A stretch of 64,000 bases of DNA from Nocardioides coralli (GCF_019880385.1 NZ_CP082273.1:2418001-2482000), one strand, 5' to 3'; positions 1-9,112 are shown, numbered from the stretch's first letter. Notes: generated by a model from the letters alone, not told the origin. A program made the numbers and translations.

Positions 1-291
1 TGCGCCGGGGCGCTGCAGCAACATCTGCCCGCTCATGCCGAGGTGCCCCAGCAGGGCATCAGCCGTGGGTGCCTCCCCGTCGACGGGTCCCAGCGAGAGC
101 CAGAAGTACTTGCCCCGGCGGTGGACCCCGGTGATGAGGCGCCCCGCGAGGGCGGCGGCGAAGCCGTCGGGTCCACGGGGGTCGCGGCGCACCGGCCGAG
201 GGTGGAAGACCTCGACGGCGGCGATGGTGGCGCCGACGACGTGGCGGGCGAGTCCGGCGCGGACGACCTCGACCTCGGGGAGCTCGGGCAC
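1..291 (-). CDS. mutM: Formamidopyrimidine-DNA glycosylase, N-terminal part (cut by window edge)
   Basis: Base-excision repair enzyme that removes oxidised purines such as 8-oxoguanine and cleaves the abasic site. The visible 97 residues start [13 protein letters not shown], the family signature in which Pro2 (after removal of Met) is the catalytic nucleophile and Glu3 is essential. GKYFWLSL and [10 protein letters not shown] follow, also typical of the N-terminal beta domain. The start is GTG, 4 bp after the rnc stop codon, so the gene is translated last in the rpmF-rnc-mutM operon. The C-terminal zinc finger lies outside the window. Confidence 0.93.
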   Translation of the reverse strand, partial: MPELPEVEVVRAGLARHVVGATIAAVEVFHPRPVRRDPRGPDGFAAALAGRLITGVHRRGKYFWLSLGPVDGEAPTADALLGHLGMSGQMLLQRPGA

Positions 292-295
292 GCGG

Positions 296-1069
296 TCAGT
301 CGAGGCTGGTGACGGCGCCGCCGGAGGTCAGCCCCGGCAGGCCGAGCCGCTCCACGATGTCGCTGTACGCCGTCTCGGCGGCCGCCTGCTCCGCCTCCTT
401 CTTCGAGCGACCCACGCCGTTGCCGTAGAGCGCGTCGCCCACCCGGACCTGGGCGGTGAAGGTCTTCATGTGATCGGGGCCGTCGTCCTCGATGAGGTAC
501 TCGGGGACGCCGAGCCCGTGCTCGGCGGACAGCTCCTGCAGGGAGGTCTTCCAGTCCAGGCCGGCACCCATCGCGGAGGCGGCCTCGATCAGCGGGTCGA
601 AGAGCCGGTGGACGACCTCGGCGGAGACCTCGAAGCCGCCGGAGAGATGGACGGCTCCCAGCACGGCCTCGACGGTGTCGGAGAGGATCGAGGCCTTATT
701 GCGTCCACCCGTGGTCTGCTCGCCCCGTCCGAGCTTGATGTGGGTCCCGAGCCCGAGGTCGCGCGCCACACCGGCGAGCGCGCGGGCGTTGACCACGGCC
801 GCCCGGAGCTTGGCCAACCGACCCTCGGAGAGATCGGGATGGGTCCGGTAGAGCGTCTCGGTCACCACCACGCCGAGCACGGCGTCGCCCAGGAACTCCA
901 GCCGCTCGTTGGTCGGCAGCCCACCGTTCTCGTAGGCGAAGGACCGGTGGGTGAGGGCGCGCTCCAGCAGCTCGGGGTCCAGCTGCGGATCCCCGAGCGC
1001 TGCGCGCAGCTCGGCGTAGTTGCTCAAGCCGTGCGTGGAACCGTCAGAGGACCTGTCGACGATCGGCAC
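296..1069 (-). CDS. rnc: Ribonuclease III
   Basis: Double-strand-specific endoribonuclease that processes rRNA precursors and structured mRNAs in the cytoplasm. The catalytic signature [12 protein letters not shown] is present and the Mg-binding acidic residues follow it. A C-terminal double-stranded RNA-binding domain ends with a [13 protein letters not shown] helix. I chose the GTG at 1069 (257 aa), which overlaps the end of rpmF by 26 bp. The longest open frame would run deep into rpmF, and a TTG at 1027 is an alternative. The arrangement rpmF-rnc-mutM is standard in Actinobacteria and implies cotranscription. Confidence 0.93.
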   Translation of the reverse strand: MPIVDRSSDGSTHGLSNYAELRAALGDPQLDPELLERALTHRSFAYENGGLPTNERLEFLGDAVLGVVVTETLYRTHPDLSEGRLAKLRAAVVNARALAGVARDLGLGTHIKLGRGEQTTGGRNKASILSDTVEAVLGAVHLSGGFEVSAEVVHRLFDPLIEAASAMGAGLDWKTSLQELSAEHGLGVPEYLIEDDGPDHMKTFTAQVRVGDALYGNGVGRSKKEAEQAAAETAYSDIVERLGLPGLTSGGAVTSLD

Positions 1070-1229
1070 GGCCGCCGTACTGGCCGCACTCGCCGCACGC
1101 GCGGTGGGGCAGGTGCTTGGCACCGCAGGCCGCGTTGGCGCACGTCACCAGGGTCGGCGCGACGGCCTTCCACTGCGAGCGACGGTGGCGCGTGTTGCTG
1201 CGCGACATCTTCCGCTTCGGAACAGCCAC
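1044..1229 (-). CDS. rpmF: Large ribosomal subunit protein bL32 (zinc-binding form)
   Basis: This 61-residue component of the 50S subunit begins [20 protein letters not shown], the conserved N-terminal extension. It keeps four cysteines in two pairs (CANAAC and CGEC), so it is the zinc-ribbon (C+) form. The start is GTG after a purine-rich AGAGAGAAGT stretch. It sits between yceD and rnc as in many bacteria. A second, truncated L32-like start without cysteines lies at about 21.0 kb in a zinc-starvation context. Confidence 0.95.
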   Translation of the reverse strand: MAVPKRKMSRSNTRHRRSQWKAVAPTLVTCANAACGAKHLPHRACGECGQYGGRADRRQVL

Positions 1230-1296
1230 TTCTCTCTCCTCATGCTCAGAGCCGGTGTTCCGGCCTGCGTTCGTCCCCGTCCGGGTGTCCGGCGGG

Positions 1297-1830
1297 TCAG
1301 TCTCCGTCGTGCTCAGCATCGTGCTGCAGGGCCGCCAGACCCGCCCATCGTGGGTCGATGGGCGCCTCGTGCGCGTGGCCGGGGTCATCGGCCAGGCGTA
1401 CGCCGCACTCGGCGCACAGCCCGGGACAGTCGTCCACGCACAGCGGCTGGAACGGCAGTGCGAGCACCACCGCATCCCGCAGCAGGGGTTCGAGGTCGAG
1501 CAGGTCTCCCTCGAGCCGGCTGACGTCGTCGCCCTCCTCGCCCTCGGCCACGTCGGCGTCCTGGTCGTAGACGAACAGCTCCTGGAACGTCACGTCGACG
1601 TCGTCGTCGATCGGCTCCAGGCACCGTGCGCACTCACCGGCGAGGCCGGCGTGCGCCGAGCCGGTGACCAGCACACCCTCCATGACCGCCTCGAGCCGCA
1701 GGTCGAGGTCGACCGGTGAGCCCTCGGGGACGTGCAGGACGTCGATGCCCAGCTCTGCCGGCGCCGGGGCCGCGAGCGTCACCTGCCGCTGGGACCCCGG
1801 GCGGCGGCCGAGCTCGCGGGTGTCGAGCAC
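1297..1830 (-). CDS. YceD family protein (DUF177)
   Basis: This protein of about 177 residues belongs to the YceD/DUF177 family, which is almost always encoded directly upstream of rpmF and is implicated in 23S rRNA processing or accumulation. The visible signature is [19 protein letters not shown] in the middle and a cysteine cluster ([13 protein letters not shown]) near the C-terminus, which probably binds metal. The GTG start is the first available in frame; a non-canonical upstream start is possible, since the upstream codons also read like family sequence. Only 67 bp separate it from rpmF, so the two are probably cotranscribed. Confidence 0.88.
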   Translation of the reverse strand: MLDTRELGRRPGSQRQVTLAAPAPAELGIDVLHVPEGSPVDLDLRLEAVMEGVLVTGSAHAGLAGECARCLEPIDDDVDVTFQELFVYDQDADVAEGEEGDDVSRLEGDLLDLEPLLRDAVVLALPFQPLCVDDCPGLCAECGVRLADDPGHAHEAPIDPRWAGLAALQHDAEHDGD

Positions 1831-1945
1831 GAGCGGCGCTCTCGGGTCCAGGCGGTTCAGAAGATCACTCCCGGTTCCGGGCAGACAGAACTCGGAGAAT
1901 CGTAACGGTGGGGGCGCGGCACCGGCAAAAGCCCGCCGCGCCGGG

Positions 1946-2458
1946 TCAGGACTCCCCGTCGCGGTGTCCGCCCAGGCGGGCCACGAGGAGGTCGTGGACG
2001 AAGTCCGGGACGAGCCCCGAGACGTCTCCGCCGAAGGTCGCCACCTCCTTGACCAGGCTGGAGGCCAGGAACGACCACTCGGGGCTCGTGGGCATGAACA
2101 CGGTCTCGACGTCGGTGAGCGAGGCGTTCATCTGCGCCATCTGGAGCTCGTAGTCGAAGTCGCTGACGGCGCGCAGGCCCTTGACGATGGCGTGCACGTC
2201 ATGGGCGCGGCAGAAGTCGGTGAGCAGCCCGGTGAAGCCCTCGACGCGGACGTTCGCCCAGTCCGAGCAGGCCCGCCGCAGCATGTCGAGCCGCTCCTCG
2301 GGGCTGAAGAGCCGCTGCTTGGACTTGTTGACCCCAACCGCCACGACCACCTCGTCGAAGAGCCGCGCGGCGCGTCCGACGACGTCGAGGTGCCCGTTGG
2401 TGACGGGGTCGAAGGACCCCGGGCAGACGACTCGACGCACTCGGGTCTCCCGGTTCAC
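1946..2458 (-). CDS. coaD: Phosphopantetheine adenylyltransferase
   Basis: Catalyses the penultimate step of coenzyme A synthesis, 4'-phosphopantetheine plus ATP to dephospho-CoA. The protein (170 aa, normal for the family) has the nucleotidyltransferase motif GSFDPVTNGHLD near the N-terminus with the T/HxGH element. The substrate-binding segments VGVNKSKQRLFSPEER and PTSPEWSFLASSLVKEVA are also present. Its GTG start overlaps the rsmD stop in a GTGA arrangement, so coaD is translationally coupled to rsmD, a pairing conserved across bacteria. Confidence 0.96.
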   Translation of the reverse strand: MNRETRVRRVVCPGSFDPVTNGHLDVVGRAARLFDEVVVAVGVNKSKQRLFSPEERLDMLRRACSDWANVRVEGFTGLLTDFCRAHDVHAIVKGLRAVSDFDYELQMAQMNASLTDVETVFMPTSPEWSFLASSLVKEVATFGGDVSGLVPDFVHDLLVARLGGHRDGES

Positions 2459-3033
2459 TGGGCGGCTGGGCTGGGCGCGGCGTGACCGTACCAGAGCGTC
2501 GTCTCGCCGTAGCGACGGTCGCGGACGTCGGTGAACCCGTCCGGGAAGGTCGGGGGGTCGCTGCGCGTCGACCGCTCCACCACCACCATGGCGCCGGGAA
2601 CGAGCCAGTCGAACTCGAAGAGCGACCGGAGGTCGGCGTCGACCTCGTCGGGAGCCTGGGGGTAGGGCGGGTCCAGGAACACCACGTCGTAGGGCGCGGC
2701 CGGGGGCCGACGCAGCGTCGCCGCGACGGGGGCGGACAGCACCGTTCCGGAGGTGTAGCCGACCGCGCGGGCGTTGTCACGGATGAGGGCCGCCGCACGA
2801 CGATCGCTCTCGACCATGGTGACCACGCCGGCACCTCGCGACCACGCCTCGAGGCCGACCGCACCCGAGCCGGCGTAGAGGTCGAGGAACCGGAGCCCGC
2901 TGAGGGAGCCGCACCACGACTCGATGGTCGAGAACAGCGCCTCGCGGACCCGGTCGCTGGTGGGTCGGGTGTGCGAGCCCCGGTGGGTCTGTAGCCTGCG
3001 ACCGCCCGCGCGTCCCCCGATGATGCGGGTCAC
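2455..3033 (-). CDS. rsmD: 16S rRNA (guanine-966-N2)-methyltransferase
   Basis: S-adenosylmethionine-dependent methyltransferase that modifies G966 (E. coli numbering) of 16S rRNA during 30S assembly. The 192-residue protein starts VTRIIGGRAGGRRL and has the family segment PTSDRVREALFSTI. The SAM motif I is DLYAGSGAVGLEA, and the catalytic NPPY-type motif appears as DPPYPQ. I used the GTG at 3033, because the much longer open frame upstream runs antisense-like into the recG 3' region. It is followed by coaD with a 4-bp overlap. Confidence 0.94.
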   Translation of the reverse strand: MTRIIGGRAGGRRLQTHRGSHTRPTSDRVREALFSTIESWCGSLSGLRFLDLYAGSGAVGLEAWSRGAGVVTMVESDRRAAALIRDNARAVGYTSGTVLSAPVAATLRRPPAAPYDVVFLDPPYPQAPDEVDADLRSLFEFDWLVPGAMVVVERSTRSDPPTFPDGFTDVRDRRYGETTLWYGHAAPSPAAQ

Positions 3034-3058
3034 GAGGCAGCACGTCCCGAGGCGCTGC

Positions 3059-5278
3059 TCATGCCTTCTCCATGAAGTCAGATTGCCGTGAATCTTCCAT
3101 CGATGCCACCAGTGGCGCCAGGCCCGGCGCCCGTGCCAGGTCTGGATCGTCAACGAGCAGGGCCACGGCATCGTCACGCGCCGCCAGGATCGTCTTCTCG
3201 TCGCGGAGCACCCGGAGGCTGCGCAGGCTGGAGGCGAAACCGCTCTGCGAGCGGCCCAGGACGTCACCCTCGCGTCGCTGCTCGAGGTCGACCCGGCTCA
3301 GCTCGAACCCGTCGGTCGTCGAGGCCACCGCATCGAGCCGCTCCCGCGCCGGGCTCCCCTCCTCGGCGCGGGTCACGAGGAGGCAGAGCCCGGGCAGGCC
3401 ACCGCGTCCCACCCGGCCGCGCAGCTGGTGGAGCTGGGAGACGCCGAACCGGTCGGCGTCCATGAGCACCATGGCGGTGGCGTTGGCGACATCGACCCCG
3501 ACCTCGATGACGGTCGTGGCGACCAGCACGTCGACCTCGCCGCCGGCGAAGGCCCGCATGGTGCGCTCCTTCTCCTCCGGTGGCATGCGGCCGTGGAGCA
3601 CCGCCAGCCGGAGCCCCGCCAGCGCCCCGGCCTCGAGCGCAGGCAGGAGCTCCTCGACGGCGGTGAGGGCCGCCCGTGCGGGCACCGGGTTGTCGTCCTC
3701 GTCGACGTCGACCTGGTCGACCTCGCCCTGCTCGGGCTCGTCACCGGCGATGCGCGGGCACACGACGTAGACCTGGTGCCCGGCGGTCACCTCCTCACGG
3801 ACCCGCTGCCACACCCGCTCGATCCAGTGGGGCTGGTCGGCGAGGGGCACGACGGTCGTCTGGATGGGCGCCCGGCCGGCGGGGAGCTCGCTCAGCACCG
3901 AGGTCTCGAGGTCGCCGAACACGGTCATCGCGACCGTCCGCGGGATCGGCGTCGCCGTCATCACCAGGACGTGGGGCGGGGTGCCGGCCTTGTCCGTGAG
4001 GGCCGAGCGCTGCTCCACCCCGAAGCGGTGCTGCTCGTCGACCACGACCAGCCCGAGGTCGGCGAACTGGACGTGCTCCTGGAGCAGCGCGTGGGTGCCG
4101 ACGACGATCCCCGCCTCGCCGCTGGCGATCCGCAGAAGCTCCTCGCGTCGCTGTGCCTTGGTCATCGAGCCGGTGAGCAGCGCGACGGAGGTCGCGTCGG
4201 CGGCGCCGCCGAGCATCCCGCCGCCGGCCAGGTCACCCAGCATCGCGGTGACGGACCGGTGGTGCTGCTGCGCGAGCACCTCGGTCGGCGCCAGGAGCGC
4301 GGCCTGGGCGTCGCTGTCGACGACGCGCAGCATGGCGCGCAGCGCCACCAGAGTCTTCCCCGACCCGACCTCCCCCTGGAGCAGCCGGTTCATCGGGTGG
4401 GGCTCGGCCAGCTCACGCTCGAGGACCTCGCCGATCTCGCGCTGGCCCGTGGTCAGCTCGAACGGGAGCCGCGCGTCGAACGCCGCGAGCAACCCCCCGC
4501 GGTCCCCCGCACGGGCCCTGGCGCGCTCACGGCGCAGCCGGGCCCGCCGTCGCGCCAGCACCAGCTGGGTCACCAGTGCCTCGTCGTACCGGAAGCGTTT
4601 CTGGGCGGCGGCCACCTGGCTGTAGTCGGCAGGCGCATGGATCCAGTGCAGCGCCGTGGTGGCGTCGAGCAGTCCGCGCTCCTCCCGCAGCCACGCGGGC
4701 AGCGGGTCCGGCACCTCCCCGACCAGGTCGAGCGCCTGGTGCACGACCTTGACCAGGTCCCACGTGTAGAGCTTCGCCGTCAGGCGGTAGACGGGGAGCA
4801 GCCCCTGCAGGCTGCCCGCGGCCCCCGCCTCCCCCGGCTCGTCGAAGATCAAGGAGTGGGGCGAGGCGATCTGCCAGGTGTTGCGGAAGCGCTTGACGGT
4901 GCCGACGAACAGCCCGTGGCGGCCGGGCTGCATCCGTGCGAGGTCCTTCTCGGCCTGGGACTGGTAGGGGGTGAAGAACGACAGGGAGAAGTCGGGGCCG
5001 CCGGTGCGGATCCGGACTTCCACCCGGAAGCTCGGGCGGTGGGTCCGGCGGTCGGCGAACGACTTGATCTCGCTGCCCACGATCCGGCCCACCACGGAGA
5101 CCTCCTGCCCCTCGACGGGCTCGGCGACGTCGCTGACCTCGGTGGTGCTGACGTAGCGACGCGGGAAGTGGTGGAGCAGGTCACCGACGGTGACGATACC
5201 GAGACCCTCGGTGACGAGCTTGCGCTTCTTGTGGGCCTTGCCGAAGACGCTGGCCACGGGCGAGTCGAGGGTGATCAC
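3059..5278 (-). CDS. recG: ATP-dependent DNA helicase RecG
   Basis: Superfamily 2 translocase that regresses stalled replication forks and processes Holliday junctions. The 739-residue protein has the N-terminal wedge/OB region (about residues 50-170), followed by two helicase domains. Walker A is GEVGSGKT, the DEXH box appears as DEQHRFGVEQR, and motif III is TATPIPRT. Motif VI is QLRGRVGRG. A short acidic, low-complexity insert (DEPEQGEVDQVDVDEDDN) interrupts the second helicase domain. The GTG start overlaps the stop of the DAK2 gene by 4 bp. Confidence 0.96.
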   Translation of the reverse strand: MITLDSPVASVFGKAHKKRKLVTEGLGIVTVGDLLHHFPRRYVSTTEVSDVAEPVEGQEVSVVGRIVGSEIKSFADRRTHRPSFRVEVRIRTGGPDFSLSFFTPYQSQAEKDLARMQPGRHGLFVGTVKRFRNTWQIASPHSLIFDEPGEAGAAGSLQGLLPVYRLTAKLYTWDLVKVVHQALDLVGEVPDPLPAWLREERGLLDATTALHWIHAPADYSQVAAAQKRFRYDEALVTQLVLARRRARLRRERARARAGDRGGLLAAFDARLPFELTTGQREIGEVLERELAEPHPMNRLLQGEVGSGKTLVALRAMLRVVDSDAQAALLAPTEVLAQQHHRSVTAMLGDLAGGGMLGGAADATSVALLTGSMTKAQRREELLRIASGEAGIVVGTHALLQEHVQFADLGLVVVDEQHRFGVEQRSALTDKAGTPPHVLVMTATPIPRTVAMTVFGDLETSVLSELPAGRAPIQTTVVPLADQPHWIERVWQRVREEVTAGHQVYVVCPRIAGDEPEQGEVDQVDVDEDDNPVPARAALTAVEELLPALEAGALAGLRLAVLHGRMPPEEKERTMRAFAGGEVDVLVATTVIEVGVDVANATAMVLMDADRFGVSQLHQLRGRVGRGGLPGLCLLVTRAEEGSPARERLDAVASTTDGFELSRVDLEQRREGDVLGRSQSGFASSLRSLRVLRDEKTILAARDDAVALLVDDPDLARAPGLAPLVASMEDSRQSDFMEKA

Positions 5279-6918
5279 TCGACCCCCACGAGCAGCGGGT
5301 AGCGCTGCTGGCCGCCCTCGTGGACGACGACGTCGACGTGCGGGTGCCGTTCGCCGACCCAGGCCGCACAGCGCTCGGCGAGGTCGCCGGGGTCGTCCTG
5401 GCCGCGGACGAGGGTGACCAGCTCACCACCACCGCGGAGCAGCCGGTCGAGGACGTCCGTCGCGACGGCGTGGAGGTCGCTGCCGACGACGGCGAAGTCG
5501 CCGGCGATCACGCCGAGCACGTCGCCGGGCTCGCAGGGACCGGCCATCGTCATCGCGTGGCGTGCCGCGACCGTGACCGCCCCGTCGCGCGCGTGGCGGG
5601 CGGTGGCGGTCATCTCGAGGACGTCCTGGTCGAAGCTCCGGCCGGGCTCGTGGACGGCGAGGGCTGCCAGGCCCTGCACCTGGGCCCGGGTGGGGATCAC
5701 CACCACCCGGATGTCGTCGTCGGCCTCCGCCGTCTCGGCTGCCACCGTGGCGACCCGGACCGAGTCGGGGTCGTTGGGCAGCAGGACGACCTCCTCGGCA
5801 GCCACCTCGCGGATCGCGTCCAGCACCTCCTGGGTGCTGGGCCGCATGCCGGGTCCACCGCGGACGACGTGGGCGCCCGCCGCATTGAAGAGCGCCTCGA
5901 GCCCGGGGCCGGCGGCCACCGCCACGATCCGGCGCCCCTTCCGCTCGGTCGTACGCCGACGGGCGGCGGCGACCTGCTCGGCGAAGTGGGTCACGCGGAC
6001 CCGGTGGGGTCGGCCGGCCTCGATGCCGGCCTCGATGGCCGCACCGACGTCGTCCACGTGGACGTGGACGTTCCAGAGACCCTCGCCGCCGACGACGACG
6101 AGCGAGTCGCCGAGCGGGCCGAGCGCCTCCCGGAGCGGGGGGATGCGCTCGTCGTCGGCGTCGAGCAGGTACATCACCTCGTAGGCGGGGCCGTCCTCGG
6201 AGAGGTCGTCGGCGGGAACCGGGACCGGGATCCGGGGTCGGCCGAGCGTGGCCGGCGCGGCCGGTGCACGGCGTCCGGTGAGCACGGCCTCGGCCGCGTC
6301 GAGGATCACGGTGATGCCGCGTCCGCCGGCGTCGACGACGCCGGCGTCGCGGAGCACGGTCAGCTGCTCCGGGGTGCGCGCGAGGGCCTCCCGGGCCGAG
6401 GTGGCGGCGGCGGCGAGCACGTCAGCGGTGCGCGCCCGGGGATCGGCCGCGGCCTCGAGGGCGGCGTCGGAGGCGGCCCGCGCCACGGTGAGCATGGTGC
6501 CCTCGACGGGTTCGCCGACAGCCGCGTAGCTGGCGTCGGTGGCGTCGCGGAGCGCCGCGGCGAGGACCTCGGCGTTGCGGTCGTCGGTGCCCGCCCTGAC
6601 GATCCGGGCGCCGACCGCACCGAGCATCTGGCTGAGGATGACCCCGGAGTTGCCGCGGGCCCCGAGCAGGGCGCCGCGGGCCAGGGCAGCGAGGGCCGGC
6701 CCGAGGTCGGCGCCCGGGTCACCGCCACACGCCGTCCACATGGCGTCGCGGGCGGCCGACACGGTCAGGTGGAGGTTGGTCCCGGTGTCGCCGTCGGGGA
6801 CGGGATAGACGTTGAGCGCGTCGATCTCCTCGCGCGCCTCCGCCAGGGCGTCGGTGGCGGCGTCGACGAAGCGGAGCACGACCTCGAGGGAGATCTGGTC
6901 GCTGCTGGCTGCCACCAT
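5275..6918 (-). CDS. DAK2-domain kinase-like protein (FakA/YloV family)
   Basis: The N-terminal half is a DhaL/DAK2 nucleotide-binding domain with NVYPVPDGDTGTNLHLT (Mg-nucleotide aspartates) and RGALLGARGNSGVILSQ. The C-terminal half carries the DegV-like second domain of the YloV/FakA family. In Firmicutes FakA phosphorylates fatty acids bound to FakB, but its actinobacterial substrate is not established. The length (547 aa) is normal. The gene lies directly upstream of recG with a 4-bp overlap, the usual order (rpmB, divergent DAK2-recG-rsmD-coaD). The function as fatty acid kinase is an inference from family membership. Confidence 0.88.
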   Translation of the reverse strand: MVAASSDQISLEVVLRFVDAATDALAEAREEIDALNVYPVPDGDTGTNLHLTVSAARDAMWTACGGDPGADLGPALAALARGALLGARGNSGVILSQMLGAVGARIVRAGTDDRNAEVLAAALRDATDASYAAVGEPVEGTMLTVARAASDAALEAAADPRARTADVLAAAATSAREALARTPEQLTVLRDAGVVDAGGRGITVILDAAEAVLTGRRAPAAPATLGRPRIPVPVPADDLSEDGPAYEVMYLLDADDERIPPLREALGPLGDSLVVVGGEGLWNVHVHVDDVGAAIEAGIEAGRPHRVRVTHFAEQVAAARRRTTERKGRRIVAVAAGPGLEALFNAAGAHVVRGGPGMRPSTQEVLDAIREVAAEEVVLLPNDPDSVRVATVAAETAEADDDIRVVVIPTRAQVQGLAALAVHEPGRSFDQDVLEMTATARHARDGAVTVAARHAMTMAGPCEPGDVLGVIAGDFAVVGSDLHAVATDVLDRLLRGGGELVTLVRGQDDPGDLAERCAAWVGERHPHVDVVVHEGGQQRYPLLVGVE

Positions 6919-7075
6919 GTACCTGCCTGTCCTACCTGCCTGTCCTCGCCGGGCCCGGCACAGGCTAGTGGGTCACCCCGACGATTCGCGGGCCCCGCCG
7001 GTCATCGGATACGCTCTTCCGGTTGCCCGCTCGACCGGGCGCATCGTTCGAACACTCGACTTCCCAGGAGTACCG

Positions 7076-7261
7076 GTGGCTGCCGTCTGTGACATCTGCG
7101 CCAAGAAGCCCGGCTTCGGCAACAACCGTCCGTGGTCGCGCAAGATCACGAAGCGTCGCTTCGACCCCAACATCCAGCGGGTCCGTGCGACGGTCAACGG
7201 CACCCCGAAGCGCCTCAACGTCTGCACCGGCTGCATCAAGGCCGGCAAGGTCACCCGCTGA
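7076..7261 (+). CDS. rpmB: Large ribosomal subunit protein bL28 (zinc-binding form)
   Basis: A 61-residue 50S protein starting MAAVCDICAKKPGFGNN. The CDIC pair near the N-terminus and the CTGC pair near the C-terminus make it the zinc-containing form. A clear AGGAG lies 5 nt before the GTG start. It is divergent from the DAK2 gene and is followed by a perfect 13-bp hairpin shared with the convergent thiL. Confidence 0.96.
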   Translation: MAAVCDICAKKPGFGNNRPWSRKITKRRFDPNIQRVRATVNGTPKRLNVCTGCIKAGKVTR

Positions 7262-7277
7262 CCTGACCCACGCGTCA

Positions 7278-7312
7278 CGAAGGGCCCTCATCCACCGGGT
7301 GAGGGCCCTTCG
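7278..7312. terminator. Bidirectional hairpin terminator between rpmB and thiL
   Basis: Perfect 13-bp inverted repeat, cgaagggccctca (7278-7290) paired with tgagggcccttcg (7300-7312), around a 9-nt loop. It lies between the convergent stops of rpmB and thiL and can serve both strands. Confidence 0.85.
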
Positions 7313-7317
7313 TCACC

Positions 7318-8265
7318 TCAGAAGTGGGTCCACCCCGTCTCGCCCTCGTAGGCCGATCCGTCCACGGTGACGCCGGACCCTGCCCTCACCGAGCCCACCG
7401 TGTGCCAGCCCGCGGGGACCGACCCCTCCGGGAAGGTGGCGAGGAGCGCGTGGTCGTCGCCTCCGCCGAGGATGAAGACCAGCGGGTCGGCGTTGAGGGC
7501 CGAAGCCACCGCCACCAGCGGCTCGGGGATCTCGAAGGCGTCCCGGCGTACGTCGATGGCCACCCCGGACGAGGCGGCCAGGTGTCGCGCCTCGGCCAGC
7601 AGCCCGTCCGAGATGTCGATCATGGCGGTGGCCCCCGCCTCCGCAGCGACCAGGCCGGCCTCGTAGGGCGGCTCGGGGCGCCGGTACGCCTCCACGAGCA
7701 CCCGCGGAGAGCGGAAGCCGCGTCCCAGGACGGCCAGGCCGCCGGCAGCCCACCCCTGGCGGCCGGTCAGGGCGAGCACGTCGCCCGGAGCGGCGCCGCT
7801 GCGGAGCACCGGTGAGACGGTGCAGCCACCGACCACGGTCACGGCGACCATCACCTGGTCGGCTCGCGTCAGGTCACCACCGACCACCGAGGCCCCGACC
7901 AGGGCGCACTCGTCGGCGAAGCCCCTGGCGAAGTCGAGCGCCCACTGGGCTGGCAGGTCGCCCGGCGCCGCCAGCCCCACTGTCAGCGAGGTCGCGCGGC
8001 CGCCCATGGCATTGATGTCGGAGAGGTTCTGCGCGGCTGCCCGGTGACCGACGTCCTCGGCCGAGGCCCAGTCCCGGCGGAAGTGCCGGCCCTCCACCAT
8101 CAGGTCGGTGGAGAGGACCACGTGCCCGTTGCGCACCCGGAGCACCGCGGCGTCGTCACCGGGACCCACCAGCACCTGCTCACCCTGCTCGAACAGCGGG
8201 GTGAGGGCGTCGATGAGCGCGAACTCACCGACGTCGGCCACGGTCGCGTCGGGTGGGAGAGCCAT
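7318..8265 (-). CDS. thiL: Thiamine-monophosphate kinase
   Basis: ATP-dependent phosphorylation of thiamine monophosphate to thiamine diphosphate, the last step of the cofactor pathway. The protein is about 315 aa. It shows GPGDDAAVLRV, STDLMVEGRHF and AQNLSDINAMGG in the N-terminal ATP-binding domain, then IDISDGLLAEARHLA and GGGDDHALLATF in the second domain, all hallmarks of the PurM/ThiL fold. The start at 8265 (MALPPD) is preferred; an in-frame ATG at 8274 is equally possible, and the longer open frame upstream has no family-like sequence. Confidence 0.94.
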   Translation of the reverse strand: MALPPDATVADVGEFALIDALTPLFEQGEQVLVGPGDDAAVLRVRNGHVVLSTDLMVEGRHFRRDWASAEDVGHRAAAQNLSDINAMGGRATSLTVGLAAPGDLPAQWALDFARGFADECALVGASVVGGDLTRADQVMVAVTVVGGCTVSPVLRSGAAPGDVLALTGRQGWAAGGLAVLGRGFRSPRVLVEAYRRPEPPYEAGLVAAEAGATAMIDISDGLLAEARHLAASSGVAIDVRRDAFEIPEPLVAVASALNADPLVFILGGGDDHALLATFPEGSVPAGWHTVGSVRAGSGVTVDGSAYEGETGWTHF

Positions 8266-8365
8266 GCCTCCCATCCCACCAGACCCCGCACGACGGGCAC
8301 CTACCGGCACGCGAACGGGAGACGGTAGGTTGGCGCCGACACAAGTCATCTGACGAGGAGGCACG

Positions 8366-8602
8366 ATGGTCGTCCAGGCCTACATCCTGATCCAGACCGA
8401 TGTCGGCAAGGCGGCCGAGGTCGCTCGGGAGATCGCCGGCCTCAAGGGCATCACCCTCGCCGAGGACGTCACCGGCCCCTACGACGTGATCGTCCGCGCC
8501 GAGGCGCGCAACGTCGACGAGCTCGGCACGCTGGTGGTGCAGAAGGTGCAGAACCTCGCGGGCATCACCCGCACCCTCACCTGCCCGGTGGTGCACATCT
8601 GA
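8366..8602 (+). CDS. Stand-alone Lrp/AsnC ligand-binding (RAM) domain protein
   Basis: A 78-residue protein that is only the alpha/beta RAM (Lrp/AsnC C-terminal) domain, with no helix-turn-helix. It begins MVVQAYILIQTDVGKAAEVA and contains the GPYDVIVRAEA segment typical of the domain. Such stand-alone RAM proteins form oligomers that bind small ligands, often amino acids, and may modulate full-length Lrp regulators. A strong GAGGAGG-type ribosome site lies 5-6 nt before the ATG. It is divergent from thiL and has a terminator-like hairpin just after its stop codon. The ligand cannot be read from the sequence. Confidence 0.85.
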   Translation: MVVQAYILIQTDVGKAAEVAREIAGLKGITLAEDVTGPYDVIVRAEARNVDELGTLVVQKVQNLAGITRTLTCPVVHI

Positions 8603-8622
8603 GCTCGTCCGCACGGCTTCGG

Positions 8623-8650
8623 CGCCCCGGGACCCGTCGGTCCCGGGGCG
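8623..8650. terminator. GC-rich hairpin after the RAM-domain gene
   Basis: Perfect 12-bp stem, cgccccgggacc with ggtcccggggcg, and a cgtc loop, starting 21 bp after the upstream stop codon. No clear T-tract follows. It ends only 5 bp before the start assigned to the next gene, so it could instead limit or regulate that gene. Confidence 0.65.
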
Positions 8651-8655
8651 CTGCT

Positions 8656-9111
8656 GTGTGTGCGGTCGCGGTGCTGGCCGGTGCGTGCACGGCGGAACCG
8701 GTGGCCATCCCGGACCCGGGGCTCCACCCTGACGCCGAGAGAGCCTGCGCGGCCCTGGTCGACGACCTGCCGCCGGCGTTGGGCGAGCTCGAGCGGGGCG
8801 TGGTGAGACCGTCCGACGCCCCCGGAGCCGCGTGGGGTGACCCACCGGTCGTGCTCACGTGCGGCGGCGACGTACCGGCCAGCTTCAGCCGCACGGCGTT
8901 CTGCCAGGAGGTCAACGGCGTCGGGTGGTACGTCCCGGACGCGGCCCTCGACGACGAGTCGCTCGACGTGACCCTGGTGACCGTGGGGCGGCGGCCGATC
9001 GTCACGGTCGTCGTCCCCTCCGAGCTGCGGCCCGAGATGGTCGCGACCGCCTCGGCGCGGCTGGCCGCCGCGGTGGCCGAGTACACCGACGAGGTGCGGC
9101 CCTGCCTCTGA
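8656..9111 (+). CDS. DUF3515 family putative lipoprotein
   Basis: A probable exported lipoprotein of the actinobacterial DUF3515 family, function unknown. The hydrophobic AVAVLAGAC stretch ends in a lipobox-like LAGAC, followed by about 135 residues with three further cysteines. With the GTG at 8656 the signal peptide has no positive n-region. The arginine-rich codons just upstream (RRPGTRRSRG) would complete a normal signal but overlap the hairpin and have only a CTG as possible start. The true start is therefore uncertain. The gene is convergent with ddl, with one base between the stop codons. Confidence 0.75.
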   Translation: MCAVAVLAGACTAEPVAIPDPGLHPDAERACAALVDDLPPALGELERGVVRPSDAPGAAWGDPPVVLTCGGDVPASFSRTAFCQEVNGVGWYVPDAALDDESLDVTLVTVGRRPIVTVVVPSELRPEMVATASARLAAAVAEYTDEVRPCL

Positions 9112-9112
9112 G

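Noticed and set aside
3428..5302. 624-codon open frame on the plus strand opposite recG
   Set aside because: Shadow of recG; no motif, no ribosome site, composition typical of antisense frames at this GC content.
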